Shown: piece by piece, positions 27,789 to 36,331 of the stretch | Layout of the letters: each line of letters begins with the position of its first letter | How positions within the stretch are numbered: the stretch's first letter is position 1 | Position numbers and translations under genes: made by a program | Source: Caulobacter endophyticus | GTDB lineage: Bacteria > Pseudomonadota > Alphaproteobacteria > Caulobacterales > Caulobacteraceae | Assembly (NCBI RefSeq): GCF_029543245.1 | Contig: NZ_JARQWV010000015.1 | Span: 1 to 64,000, forward strand | Length of the DNA: 64,000 nucleotides | Reading direction: 5' to 3' | The notes under the pieces: model-generated | What the model saw: only the letters and a program-made list of their open reading frames with translations | Told to the model about the DNA's origin: nothing | Database searches by the model: none

Positions 27789-29000
27789 ATGCCCAAGCCG
27801 CTGAGCGCGGAAACGATCGCGCACGTCAAGGCCACCGCCCCGGCTGTCGCCGCGCGGGCCACCGAGGTGACCAAGGCGATGTACTCCCGGCTTTTCCAGG
27901 ACGACCACATCAGGGCGCTGTTCAACCACGCCAACCAGGCCAGCGGTCAGCAGCACCATGCCCTGGCGGGCGCGATCGTCGGCTACGCGCTGAACATCGA
28001 GAACCTGGAGGCGCTGATCCCGGCGATCGAGCGCATGGCCCAGAAGCACGTCGGCTATCACGTACTGCCCGAGCACTATCCCTATGTGGCCAAGGCCCTG
28101 CTGGGCGCCATCGCCGAGGTGATGGGCGAGGCGGTGAACGAAGAGATCCTGGCCGCCTGGGGCGAAGCCTACTGGTTCCTGGCCGGCCTGCTTCAGGAAC
28201 GTGAGCACGGCATCCGCGAGGCGATCGAGGCGATCGACGGCGGCTGGAACGGCTGGCGCGCCTTCGAGATCGCCGAGCGCACGGTCGAGAGCGCGGTGAT
28301 CACCTCGTTCGTGCTGCGCCCCAAGGACGGCGGCAAGGTGCTGCCGCACAAGCCCGGCCAGTACCTGACCCTGCGCTTGACGACGCCCGACCAGGGCGAG
28401 ATCCGCCGCAACTACACGATCTCGAACGCGCCCAATGAGACGGCCTACCGCATCTCGGTCAAGCGCGAGGAGGGCGGGCAGGGCGGTTCGCGCTTCCTAC
28501 ACGACGTGGCGCAGGTCGGCACGGAGATCCTGCTGACCCCGCCGTCGGGCGACTTCTTCCTGCCGCAGGCGCAGGAGCGGCCGGTGGTGCTGCTGTCGGG
28601 CGGGGTGGGGCTGACGCCGATGGTCAGCATGCTGGAAACCATCGCCGACAAGCATCCGGAGCTTCAGACCGCCTTCGTGCACGGCGCGCTGGACGGCGCC
28701 AGCCACGCCATGGACGGCCACGTCAGGGCCCTGGCCAAGGCGCATGGCAAGACCTCGGTGGCGACCTTCTACGCCCAGCCGGCGGCCAATGACGAAGCCG
28801 GCCGCACCCATGACCACGACGGCCTGATCACCGTCGACTGGCTGAAGGCCAATACCCCGTTCGAGACCGCCGACTTCTTCCTGTGCGGGCCGCGCCCCTT
28901 CCTGAAGGCCTTCGTCGGCGGGCTGTCGCGGGCCGGGGTGGCGTCCGAACGGATCCACTTCGAGTTCTTCGGCCCGGCCGACGAGGCCCTGGCCGTCTGA
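27789..29000 (+). CDS. hmp: Flavohaemoprotein (NO dioxygenase)
   Basis: A 403-residue flavohaemoglobin that converts NO and O2 to nitrate using NAD(P)H. The globin domain (1-~140) has the distal Tyr32 and Gln54/55 and the proximal His87 (MAQKHVGYH). The FAD domain contains RRNYTISNAP, and the NAD domain contains LLSGGVGLTPMVSML and FFLCGPRPF. Length and motif order are canonical. It follows the haemoglobin fusion by 34 bases (AAGGAGCAAGACC ribosome site) and is presumably co-transcribed under NsrR control. Confidence 0.97.
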   Translation: MPKPLSAETIAHVKATAPAVAARATEVTKAMYSRLFQDDHIRALFNHANQASGQQHHALAGAIVGYALNIENLEALIPAIERMAQKHVGYHVLPEHYPYVAKALLGAIAEVMGEAVNEEILAAWGEAYWFLAGLLQEREHGIREAIEAIDGGWNGWRAFEIAERTVESAVITSFVLRPKDGGKVLPHKPGQYLTLRLTTPDQGEIRRNYTISNAPNETAYRISVKREEGGQGGSRFLHDVAQVGTEILLTPPSGDFFLPQAQERPVVLLSGGVGLTPMVSMLETIADKHPELQTAFVHGALDGASHAMDGHVRALAKAHGKTSVATFYAQPAANDEAGRTHDHDGLITVDWLKANTPFETADFFLCGPRPFLKAFVGGLSRAGVASERIHFEFFGPADEALAV

Positions 29001-29056
29001 GTGCGCGTGTTTCTCCTCCCCTGAACCCGGCCGCCGAGCGGCCGAAGGAGCCTGTC

Positions 29057-29539
29057 ATGGACTATGTCTCCACCACCACGCCGCTGACCTACGCCTTTTA
29101 TGAAGGCCCGTCCTGGGAGCCGCCCGCGCCTCGCGCGCGGACGGTTCCGGCGGCGGTCGAGCCCTCCGCCCGGACGCCCCAGGCGCCCGAACCCTCGACG
29201 CCCGACCTGCCCAAGGCGGTGGGCTGGATGATCGTCGGCGCCTACGGCGCGATCCTCGGAGCGTTCGCCCTGGCCTTCCTGGGCGACGCCGAGGTGGGCC
29301 TGGTGCTGGGGGTCTGCGCGGCCTACCTGGCGGTCTATCTGGGCGTGCCGGCGGTGATCCTGCGCATGGAGCCGAAGGCGGAAACCCGTCCCGACCTCGC
29401 CGATTTCCTGCGTCAGGGGCTTTCCACCTGGACGGGGCGGGTCAGCGCGGGATCGGCCCTGGCCCAGATCCTGACCATCCCCGTCGCGCTGGCCATCGCG
29501 GCGGCGGGTCTTGGGGTCATCGTCAGGCTCAGCGCCTGA
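29057..29539 (+). CDS. Small membrane protein downstream of hmp
   Basis: A 160-residue protein starting at 29057 behind a strong ribosome site (AAGGAG). Residues 1-52 are Pro/Ala-rich and soluble. Two hydrophobic segments lie at ~54-75 and ~78-100, and a third at ~138-158, so it is an inner-membrane protein with a cytoplasmic N-terminus likely. No family is recognised. The 56-base gap after hmp and the shared direction suggest it is part of the NO-response operon. Confidence 0.75.
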   Translation: MDYVSTTTPLTYAFYEGPSWEPPAPRARTVPAAVEPSARTPQAPEPSTPDLPKAVGWMIVGAYGAILGAFALAFLGDAEVGLVLGVCAAYLAVYLGVPAVILRMEPKAETRPDLADFLRQGLSTWTGRVSAGSALAQILTIPVALAIAAAGLGVIVRLSA

Positions 29540-29637
29540 TGTCTTGGCGCGATTGGATGGAACGGTGGAGCTTTCCGTCCAATCGTCGCGGCGACCCGGC
29601 GGTCTAGCTTTCGGGCGCAACAACGCGAGCGACGCCG

Positions 29638-29862
29638 ATGCCGACCTGGCTGCCCAGCCTGATCACCGCCACGCCCGAGGAGGGCTACGACCTCGCCGTC
29701 AAGCTCTCGCGCATGGCGGTCAAGAAGACCCAACCCTCCGATGAGGTTCGCGCCCGGCTGCGGGCGATCTACGAGAACGACGCTCAGGCTCTGACCGCCG
29801 TCTCGCACGTGGTGGCCGTGAACTTCGCCACCGTGGCGGCGGCGAACGGGTACTGGCGCTAG
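29638..29862 (+). CDS. Small hypothetical protein
   Basis: A 74-residue protein (MPTWLPSLITATPEEGYDLA...), mostly helical, without a signal peptide or membrane segment. No family is recognised. Codon third positions are GC-rich like neighbouring genes, but the ribosome site is weak. It lies 98 bases after the small membrane gene and before a repeat. Confidence 0.5.
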   Translation: MPTWLPSLITATPEEGYDLAVKLSRMAVKKTQPSDEVRARLRAIYENDAQALTAVSHVVAVNFATVAAANGYWR

Positions 29863-29886
29863 GATCCACAGTCACCCCGCCACGGT

Positions 29887-30013
29887 CCCCAAATCCGTTC
29901 TTCCCCGCGAAGGCGGGGACCCAAGCTGAATCTGCGGGTCGTTCACGGCCGCGCCTCGCCCCGAAACGCGGCTTGGATTCCCACCTTCGCGGGGAACCTC
30001 GGTAGAAAACGGC
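29887..30013. repeat. Palindromic intergenic repeat, CGAAGGCGGGG family, copy 3
   Basis: Nearly the same ~130-base unit as at 25.34-25.47 kb and in the same orientation. The right arm has a substitution (CCCACCTTCGCGGGG) that would leave a mismatch in the stem. It lies between convergent genes. Confidence 0.85.
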
Positions 30014-30025
30014 TAGAGTTCCGAC

Positions 30026-30787
30026 CTAGGCCGTCTCGCCGACGATCCTGCGTACCAGGTCGAGGTCGGCGGGCTTGTCGACGTCCACCGCCGCCAAGCC
30101 GTCCTGGGCGCGCACGGCGGCGGCCCTGACCCCGGCCAGGGCGCCCAGGCGGGCGATGGCCTCGTCGAGGGTGAGCAGGCCCAGCAGATAGCGCATCAGC
30201 AGGCCCGGGCCGAGCATGGCGGCGATCTTCCAGGGCTGCTTGCGGTTCTGCTCGACGCGTCGCCACAGGGCGATCGCGGGCAGGGCGGCTTCCGAGCGGA
30301 ACAGGAAGAGGTTGCAGCCCGAGAAACGGCCGTCACGGAACTTCAGATAGGTGCGCTTGGTGTCGGGCGCTGCGGCGCGCACGCGCTCTTCCGGGGCCAG
30401 CATCAGGCAGACGTCGGCGTCGGCCGGCGCGTCGGCCAGGAACTGGGTGATCCACTCGGGTTTCAGCAGCGCGTGGTCGACCGTGGTGATCAGCAGGGGG
30501 AAGCCCAGCGCCTTCGCGCCTTCACGCACGCTCTGGCTGGGGCCTTCGGTCGAGGCGGCGATAGCCGCGACGCCCTTGGGCAGGGCCGAGACGATGGCGG
30601 CGTCCGAGGTGGAGACCCCGATCGCTTGCGCGCCCGCCGCCTGAACCGCGCCGAGCACGCGGTCGAGCAGCGTGGCGCCCTGTAGCGTGATCAGGCCCTT
30701 GTGGGAGACGCCGGCATAGGCCGCGGCGCTGTCGATCTCGCCCGGCCGCGAGCCGGCCAGGACGAGGGCCTTGAAGCTCTGGGTCAC
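30026..30787 (-). CDS. MobA-like nucleotidyltransferase of the sphingolipid locus
   Basis: A 253-residue NTP-transferase-fold protein. The N-terminal loop reads LVLAGSRPGEIDSAAAYAG, shorter in basic residues than the usual LxAGGxGxRxG. The metal site is in TTVDHALL, and AVDVDKPADLDLVRR ends the protein as in MobA/IspD relatives. It may activate a phospho-alcohol such as phosphoglycerate with CTP for a headgroup transferase in this locus; that is inferred from context. The start is GTG at 30787, overlapping the stop of the ceramide N-acyltransferase (GTGA), so it is the last gene of that operon. Confidence 0.82.
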   Translation of the reverse strand: MTQSFKALVLAGSRPGEIDSAAAYAGVSHKGLITLQGATLLDRVLGAVQAAGAQAIGVSTSDAAIVSALPKGVAAIAASTEGPSQSVREGAKALGFPLLITTVDHALLKPEWITQFLADAPADADVCLMLAPEERVRAAAPDTKRTYLKFRDGRFSGCNLFLFRSEAALPAIALWRRVEQNRKQPWKIAAMLGPGLLMRYLLGLLTLDEAIARLGALAGVRAAAVRAQDGLAAVDVDKPADLDLVRRIVGETA

Positions 30788-31941
30788 AGCGCCTTCTCGT
30801 AGATCCGGTAGGTCTTGTAGATCTCAGCGCCCAGCGACTCGGCGATGCGGCGCATGGGCATGTTCTCTTCCAGCACCCACGAGATCTCGAACCGCTCGTA
30901 GCCAAGGGCGATGGCCGAGGTGCGGCCGGCGTGCATCATCTGGAACGGCAGCATGCGGCCGCGGATGCTCTCGGCGAACTTGCGTTTCACACCCATCAGC
31001 GGGATGCGAGCCGACTTCACGCGCTTGACCTTCAGCCGCCACAGGAGCTTGGCCCAGCCGAACGGCAGGAGCTTGCCGCCAAGATCGCGGATCGCCTCGT
31101 TGACGTTGGGCAGGAACACCAGGAAGCCGGCCGCCTCGCCGTCGATCTCGGCGAACCAGGTCAGGCGCTTGTCGATCACCGCCTTGAGGGCCTTTGCCAG
31201 CTGGGCGGTCTCGGCCTCGGTGGTGGGGGTGAAGCCCCAGTTGTCCTTCCAGGCGTCGTTGAGGATCTCGGTCAGGGTGACCACCTCCTCGTCGTAGCGG
31301 CTCATGTCGAGCTGGCGCAGCACGACGCCCTCGGCCGGCGGGCGCTCGGCGCGGCGGCGCACGGCGGGCGGCAGGTCGGCCTGCATGGGGGCGTAGTAGG
31401 CGTAGACGTCCTTGGCCTTGGCATAGCCCTGCTGTTCGACGCGGCCGCCGGCGTAGGCCGGGTCGTGGCCCATCATCACCATCGGCGGGGTGTCGAAGCC
31501 GTCGACCAGCAGGCCGACCTCCTCGTTGATCGACAGGTTGAACGGACCCATCACGTGGGTGCGGCCACGCTCGCGCAGCCAGGCTTCGGCCGCGCGCAGC
31601 AGGGCGGCGAAGACCTCGGCGTCGTCCTCGGCGGCGATCAGGCCGAAGTGGCCGTCCAGGCGCCCGGGGGTCTTCTGCGGGGTCAGCTCGTCGATCTGAG
31701 CGCTGATCCGGCCGACGTCGCGGCCGCCGCGCACGGCCAGGAACAGCTGGACCTCGGCGTGCTGGAAGAACGGGTTGGTCTTGGGCGAAAGGGCCTCGGT
31801 CCGCTCCAGGAAGAGCGGCGTGATCCAGTTTGGATCCTTGGCGTTCAGGCGCGCGGGCAGGGCGATGAAGCGCTTCAGCTCTTCAGGCGTGCGAACGGGC
31901 AGGACCGAGATCGCCTCGGCCGCGGAATCGAAAGGCATCAT
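30784..31941 (-). CDS. bcerS: Bacterial ceramide synthase (GNAT-type N-acyltransferase)
   Basis: A ~385-residue protein with an acyl-CoA N-acyltransferase (GNAT-like) fold, matching the conserved protein shown in Caulobacter to N-acylate the sphingoid base (locus CC_1154 in C. crescentus, as I recall). Landmarks include FNLSINEEVGLLVDGFD and the C-terminal SWVLEENMPMRRIAESLG. Identification rests on these and on its position beside LptG/LptF and the spt cluster. It acts between 3-oxo-sphinganine formation and ceramide reduction or phosphorylation. Two ATGs (31941, 31938) follow GGAGG; the first overlaps the lptG stop. It is translationally coupled on both sides. Confidence 0.85.
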   Translation of the reverse strand: MMPFDSAAEAISVLPVRTPEELKRFIALPARLNAKDPNWITPLFLERTEALSPKTNPFFQHAEVQLFLAVRGGRDVGRISAQIDELTPQKTPGRLDGHFGLIAAEDDAEVFAALLRAAEAWLRERGRTHVMGPFNLSINEEVGLLVDGFDTPPMVMMGHDPAYAGGRVEQQGYAKAKDVYAYYAPMQADLPPAVRRRAERPPAEGVVLRQLDMSRYDEEVVTLTEILNDAWKDNWGFTPTTEAETAQLAKALKAVIDKRLTWFAEIDGEAAGFLVFLPNVNEAIRDLGGKLLPFGWAKLLWRLKVKRVKSARIPLMGVKRKFAESIRGRMLPFQMMHAGRTSAIALGYERFEISWVLEENMPMRRIAESLGAEIYKTYRIYEKAL

Positions 31942-32999
31942 CCCTCCAGGGATACGAAGGCGCGCACGGCGAGGGCGGCGAAGACGACGGGGGCGGCCCA
32001 GGCGGCCAGAAGCGGCGACAGGGCGCCGGACTCGCCCAGGGCCGACAGCAGGCCGTCGGCGACCAGGAACACGAGGCCGGCGGCCAGACCCGAGGTCAGC
32101 AGGATGGCGCCCTGGCCGCTGCGGAAATTGGCCCAGGCCACGGGGGCGCTGAGCAGCAGCATGACCAGCGCCGCGATCGGCCCCGAGAAGGCCGTCTGCA
32201 AGCGGGTGGCGTAGAAGCTCTGCGGGCGGTCCGAGCCGCCGTTCTCCAGCGCCCGGCGGGCCGAGGCGGCGGACGGGGCGGGAGCGTCGGCGAACAGGGC
32301 CTGGACGTCGGCCGGGCGAAGCGCCGTGGGCCAAGTGGCCGAGGCGGCGGTCATCGGCTCGACCCGGTCGCCGAGATAGCGGGTGGTGACCGGGTTTTGC
32401 AGACGCCAGGCGCCGGCCTGGAACTGCGCCGACGGAGCGACGACGCGCTCGGTCAGGGCGCCGGAGTTGTCGCGGCGATAGATGGTCAGCTCGGTCAGGC
32501 GCGCGCCGTTGGGGCTGGCTTCCTTGGCTGTGACCAGGTCCTCGCCGGCCCGGAAGGTGCGCGAAGCCGGGGCCTTGCGATCGGCGACGGGGGTGGTTGC
32601 GGCCCACCAGGCGCTGAGCGTCGGGTCGGTGCGGGGCGAGACGACCTGGGCGCACAGGGCGTCGAGCGCCAGCACGGCGATCGCTACGGGCACAGCCATG
32701 GCGACGATGCGGTAGCCCGAGATGCCGGCCGCGCGCATGGCCACCACGGCGTTCTCGCGGGCCAGCTGCGAGAAGGCGAACAGGCCCCCCGCCAGCACCG
32801 CCAGCGGCGCGACCTGCTGGAACAGGGCCGGGGCGCGCAGGGCGGCATAGTAGAACACCCCGCCGACGCCCAGGCCCCGGTCGAGGATGTCGGTGGTGAC
32901 TTCCAGCAGGTCGAGGATCTGCAGGATGGCCATCAGGATCAGCACGGCGCCGAGGACGCGCGTGGCCACCGTGCGCAGGACGTAGAGCTGCAGCTTCAT
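31938..32999 (-). CDS. lptG: LptG-type lipid-export permease
   Basis: A 353-residue inner-membrane protein of the LptF/LptG (YjgP/YjgQ) family. An N-terminal helix (LYVLRTVATRVLGAVLILMAIL) and three C-terminal helices bracket a periplasmic jellyroll domain. With LptF and the LptB ATPase it extracts a lipid and passes it to LptC. Its place between the ceramide N-acyltransferase and LptF, far from lptD-type genes, suggests a second set devoted to anionic sphingolipid rather than LPS. Its ATG overlaps the lptF stop (ATGA) and its stop overlaps the next ATG. Confidence 0.88.
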   Translation of the reverse strand: MKLQLYVLRTVATRVLGAVLILMAILQILDLLEVTTDILDRGLGVGGVFYYAALRAPALFQQVAPLAVLAGGLFAFSQLARENAVVAMRAAGISGYRIVAMAVPVAIAVLALDALCAQVVSPRTDPTLSAWWAATTPVADRKAPASRTFRAGEDLVTAKEASPNGARLTELTIYRRDNSGALTERVVAPSAQFQAGAWRLQNPVTTRYLGDRVEPMTAASATWPTALRPADVQALFADAPAPSAASARRALENGGSDRPQSFYATRLQTAFSGPIAALVMLLLSAPVAWANFRSGQGAILLTSGLAAGLVFLVADGLLSALGESGALSPLLAAWAAPVVFAALAVRAFVSLEG

Positions 33000-34180
33000 G
33001 CGGCGCGCTCCTTGCGCTGGAACGGCTTGAGGGCGCGGCGGAACTGGGCGCTCATGGCCAGGACGAGGCGCGATATCGGGGTGTCGCCGGGGCGCGTGCG
33101 GCTGCCGACGAACAGCCAGACCGCCAGGCCCGTGAAGATCAGGAACGGCAGGCCGACGGCGGGCAGGGAAGCAATGCGGCCCGACTCCGCCAGGCTCTGC
33201 CCCAGCAGCAGGCTGTGCTGGAAGGCCAGCAGCAGCACGCCGGCCAGCAGCAGGCCCGGCGCGCGGTTGCCGCGCTTGGCGGCCAGGCCCAGCGGGAAGG
33301 CCAGCAGCGGCAGGAACGGCAGGAAGGCCGCGCGGGCGATGCGTCCGTAGAACTCGGCCATCAGGGTGGCCTTGGGCACGACCGGGTTGGGCGACTTGGC
33401 CTGATGCAGCAGTTCGCCCAGGGTCAGCTCGCGCTCGTCGCCGCCGCGGGCGCGCAGCAGGCTGGCGGCGGCCTTCAGCGGCGCCTCGGTGGTCAGGTCG
33501 TCGAAGGCCAGGCTGCGGTAGTTGCCGCGTGCGTCGCTGCCGATGCGGCGTCCCGACTTCAGGCGCATGGTCACGGTCTTGCCGTCGGCCGAGACCTGCA
33601 AGGTGGCGCTGGCGGCGGTGATCAGCTCTTCGTGGCCGGCGGCGTCGGGGCGGCGGATGAAGACACGGGTCAGGCTCTGGCCCGCCAGGTCGGCGGCGTC
33701 GGCGGTCATCAGCGAGCCGTCGTCGTCGATGAAGGCTCCGCCCGACAGGCGGCCGTTCCAGCCGGCGTTGACGGCCGCGTGCATCACCGCGCGATAGGCG
33801 TAGCGGCTGTAGGGCTGGACGTAGCCGAACACCGCGACGCTGAAGATGCTGAGCGCCAGGCCCACGCACACGAAGGGCGCGGCGATCCGTTCCAGCGACT
33901 GGCCGCCGGCCAGCAGGGCGTCGATCTCCGAGCCGTCCGACAGCTTGCTGATGACGATGAACAGGGCGACGAAGAACGCCACCGGCAAGGCCAGGCCCAG
34001 GTAGTGGGGCAGCAGGTTCAGCGCCAGCTGGGTGACGTAGTCGAAGCGCGCGGCGCTCTGCGACAGCAGGTCAAGCAGGCGCAGCACGCGCTCGAGCAGC
34101 AGGGCCACCACCGTCAGGCCAAGGCACCCGGCCAGCGGCCAGCCCAGCAGGCGCAGCAGGTAACGGTCGATCAGGCCCAT
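32996..34180 (-). CDS. lptF: LptF-type lipid-export permease
   Basis: A 394-residue partner permease of the YjgP/YjgQ family, starting MGLIDRYLLRLLGWPLAGC, the usual LptF N-terminus. Six membrane helices flank a periplasmic jellyroll (FIDDDGSLMTADAADLAG region). A GTG at 34225, overlapping the HIT stop as GTGA, would add 15 basic residues (VTKLKKKFDVRR) and is a credible alternative, because the other genes of this operon overlap in the same way. The role is as for LptG: the trans-envelope export channel, probably for sphingolipid. Confidence 0.88.
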   Translation of the reverse strand: MGLIDRYLLRLLGWPLAGCLGLTVVALLLERVLRLLDLLSQSAARFDYVTQLALNLLPHYLGLALPVAFFVALFIVISKLSDGSEIDALLAGGQSLERIAAPFVCVGLALSIFSVAVFGYVQPYSRYAYRAVMHAAVNAGWNGRLSGGAFIDDDGSLMTADAADLAGQSLTRVFIRRPDAAGHEELITAASATLQVSADGKTVTMRLKSGRRIGSDARGNYRSLAFDDLTTEAPLKAAASLLRARGGDERELTLGELLHQAKSPNPVVPKATLMAEFYGRIARAAFLPFLPLLAFPLGLAAKRGNRAPGLLLAGVLLLAFQHSLLLGQSLAESGRIASLPAVGLPFLIFTGLAVWLFVGSRTRPGDTPISRLVLAMSAQFRRALKPFQRKERAA

Positions 34181-34221
34181 GGCCGTGATGCGCCGCACGT
34201 CGAACTTCTTCTTCAGCTTGG

Positions 34222-34659
34222 TCACGCGGCGGCCCACGCAGCTGCGAAGTCCTGGGCCAGGCGCTCGACGGCGGCGTCGTCCAGCGCGACAGCGGCGCCC
34301 AGCGCCGGAGCGGCGGGCCAACCGGTGTCAGGGAAGCTCTGTCCCTTGTGTTCTCTGGCGCCCTCGTAGCGGGGCAGGACGTGGAAATGCACGTCGCGGT
34401 CGACCATCATCAGCATCAGATAATTGATCTTTTCGTAGGCGACCTTGGCCTTCAGGACGCGCTCGATGCCGGCCACGGCCACCTGCATGTCGGCGAAGGC
34501 GGCGGCGCTCAGATCCGAGAAGGCCTGCACGGGTTCCTTGCATACCAGGACAAGAGACCCGAAAGTCGGCTGCTTGGGACGTACAAGGACCAACCAGTGG
34601 TCGGTCTCGGCCACTTTCGAGCGCGGAAAGCCGAATGCGAGGGCTGTGGGATTGGGCAT
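34222..34659 (-). CDS. HIT-family hydrolase/transferase
   Basis: A 145-residue histidine-triad protein. The active-site segment is VDRDVHFHVLPRYEG: the second and third histidines of HxHxH are kept (HFHV), but the first position is Asp/Val. Family members cleave or transfer nucleotides from phosphates or phosphoramidates. It is the first gene of the leftward operon HIT-lptF-lptG-ceramide synthase-nucleotidyltransferase. A nucleotide-linked role in the headgroup pathway is plausible but unproven. Confidence 0.82.
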   Translation of the reverse strand: MPNPTALAFGFPRSKVAETDHWLVLVRPKQPTFGSLVLVCKEPVQAFSDLSAAAFADMQVAVAGIERVLKAKVAYEKINYLMLMMVDRDVHFHVLPRYEGAREHKGQSFPDTGWPAAPALGAAVALDDAAVERLAQDFAAAWAAA

Positions 34660-34733
34660 GCGGCAACCGATACTTCAGGCGAGTCTGCGGGCGCTGATCG
34701 CGTCGGGGCGACAATAGGGACACGGCCTTTTAC

Positions 34734-35219
34734 ATGGAAGCACGAACCGTTCTTCCAGGCCTTGCAGCGCTAGGGACGCTGCTGGGTTTGCTGGGGATGG
34801 CGGCGCCGGCGGCGGCGAAGCAGGATTGCGTCGGTCGAGACACAGGCGTGCGGCTGACCGTGGAGGTCGGCCGCCTGAAGTCCGAGACGGGCGAGGTGAC
34901 GGTTACGATCTATCCGTCTGATCCGAGCCGGTTCCTGGCGCCGCGCGGCAAGCTGCTGCGCCTGCGGGTGCCGGCCAGCGCGCCGACGACCGAGGCCTGC
35001 TTCAACCTGCCCAAGGCCGACATCTACGCCGTGGCGGTCTATCACGACGCCAATGGCAACCACGATTTCGACCGCAACGCCGTGGGCCTGCCCACCGAGG
35101 GCTATGGCTTTTCCAACGACGCGCCGTCGCGGTTCGGCGTGCCGTCCTTCGATTCGGCGCGCATCAGCGTGAAGTCGGGCGAGAACACGATCCGGGTGCG
35201 GATGCGCTACGGGAGGTAG
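34734..35219 (+). CDS. DUF2141 secreted protein
   Basis: A 161-residue exported protein (signal peptide ending APAAAK near residue 29) of the DUF2141 family. The core VTIYPSDPSRFL, the ACFNLPKADIYAVAVYHDANGN and the FSNDAPSRFGVPSFDSA segments are typical. The family is a periplasmic beta-sandwich of unknown role, often near lipid or carotenoid genes. It is divergent from the HIT gene, with 74 bases between starts. Confidence 0.85.
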   Translation: MEARTVLPGLAALGTLLGLLGMAAPAAAKQDCVGRDTGVRLTVEVGRLKSETGEVTVTIYPSDPSRFLAPRGKLLRLRVPASAPTTEACFNLPKADIYAVAVYHDANGNHDFDRNAVGLPTEGYGFSNDAPSRFGVPSFDSARISVKSGENTIRVRMRYGR

Positions 35220-35223
35220 GCAT

Positions 35224-35361
35224 GAATTCCTCCCCCCGAAGGGGGAGGTGGCCCGGAGGGCCGGAGGGGGAAGTCCCTTCTGAATTCTGTTCGGGGGCTG
35301 CTTCAGCAGTCACGTCCCCCTCCGTCGGCTTCGCCGACACCTCCCCCTTCGGGGGAAGGTC
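35224..35361. repeat. Intergenic repeat of the CCCCCTCC/GGGGGAGG family, copy A1
   Basis: Outer arms CCCCCCGAAGGGGGAGG and CCTCCCCCTTCGGGGG, plus inner arms (GGCCCGGAGGGCC; GTCGGCTTCGCCGAC), fill the gap between the convergent DUF2141 and metallophosphoesterase genes. It can fold into a branched stem and may act as a bidirectional terminator. Confidence 0.75.
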
Positions 35362-36252
35362 TCAAATCAGCGAATAGCGTCCGAGCTCCCTGATCCCGCC
35401 CGTCTGCGGATCGAGCCCCCGCGCGATCACCCGCAGCGAAAAGCCGCCGCCTTCTCGCGGTTCGATCTCCAGCGCGTGCCAGCGGGCCGGCGAGTGGCCG
35501 CCGACCCAGGCCGAGGCCGAGGGCACGCCCAGTACGGGGATCGATCGGCCGCCTGGGCCCGGAATGGTCGCGGTCAGCGACTCGTGGGCGTGGCCGTGCA
35601 GCACCAGGTCGACGCCGCGCTGGGCGAGGACGTCGCGCAGGGGGCCCTGATCGTCCAGCGACTTGCGGCCCGAGACCGCGCCGGCGATCGGCGGATGATG
35701 CAGCAGCACCACCTTGAACCTGTCGGCGAAGGCGGGGTCGGCCAGCAGGGCGTCGAGTTTCTCGAGCTGCTCGGCGCCGAGGCGTCCGGTGGCCAGGTGC
35801 AGGGCGGTGGGCAAGGCCGAGCACAGGTTGAAGAGCGCGACAGGGCCGCGCAGCCGCACCTGCGGGAAGGCGGCCTGTTCGTCGTCGCCCAGCCAGGCGG
35901 TCCAGGGGGCGAAGCGGGCCTGGGCGGTCTCGCCGACCAGGGCGTCGTGGTTGCCGGGGCTGACGGTGATGGTCTCGGCCGGGCCCAGCCCTTGCAGCCA
36001 GCGCGTGGCCGCCGCGATTTCCACCGGCGAGGCGAAGTTGGTGAGATCGCCGGTAATCGCCACATGGTCGGGGGCGTGGGCCTTCAGGTCGGCGACCAGG
36101 GCTTCGAGGACTTCGGGACGATGGATCTTGTGCTTTCGACGCCAGGCGATGCGGCTGAGCAGCCGCTTGGAGGCGAGATCGCGCCAGCCGAAGGCGCCCG
36201 GCGGCGGCGGCAGGTGAGGGTCCGACAGATGGGCGAGGCGGAATATCGACAA
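35362..36252 (-). CDS. Calcineurin-like metallophosphoesterase
   Basis: A 296-residue phosphoesterase with all metal-binding blocks in order: LAHLSDPHL, ITGDLTN, SPGNHDA, LLHHPP and LHGHAH. It hydrolyses phosphate mono- or diesters; the substrate could be a nucleotide, a lipid or a headgroup intermediate given its location. TTG at 36252 (MSIFRLAHLSDPHL) is the best start; longer versions would overlap the divergent CDP-alcohol gene. No signal peptide, so it is probably cytoplasmic or peripheral. It sits between the two arms of the sphingolipid locus. Confidence 0.85.
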   Translation of the reverse strand: MSIFRLAHLSDPHLPPPPGAFGWRDLASKRLLSRIAWRRKHKIHRPEVLEALVADLKAHAPDHVAITGDLTNFASPVEIAAATRWLQGLGPAETITVSPGNHDALVGETAQARFAPWTAWLGDDEQAAFPQVRLRGPVALFNLCSALPTALHLATGRLGAEQLEKLDALLADPAFADRFKVVLLHHPPIAGAVSGRKSLDDQGPLRDVLAQRGVDLVLHGHAHESLTATIPGPGGRSIPVLGVPSASAWVGGHSPARWHALEIEPREGGGFSLRVIARGLDPQTGGIRELGRYSLI

Positions 36253-36331
36253 GAGGGACCGGCGCGATTGTGGCGAATTTCGGCGAAGCTGCTTATCAAT
36301 CGCCTCGGCTTTCAAGGGGTTTAAAGTACCG

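Noticed and set aside
27093-28349. A 418-codon minus-strand frame across the haemoglobin fusion and hmp
   Set aside because: Both plus-strand genes are clear by motif; the antisense product has no domain.
34222-34659. HIT protein as a broken gene because the first histidine of the triad is missing
   Set aside because: The catalytic middle His and the third His are present and the frame is intact, so it is more likely a divergent HIT-like member than a pseudogene.
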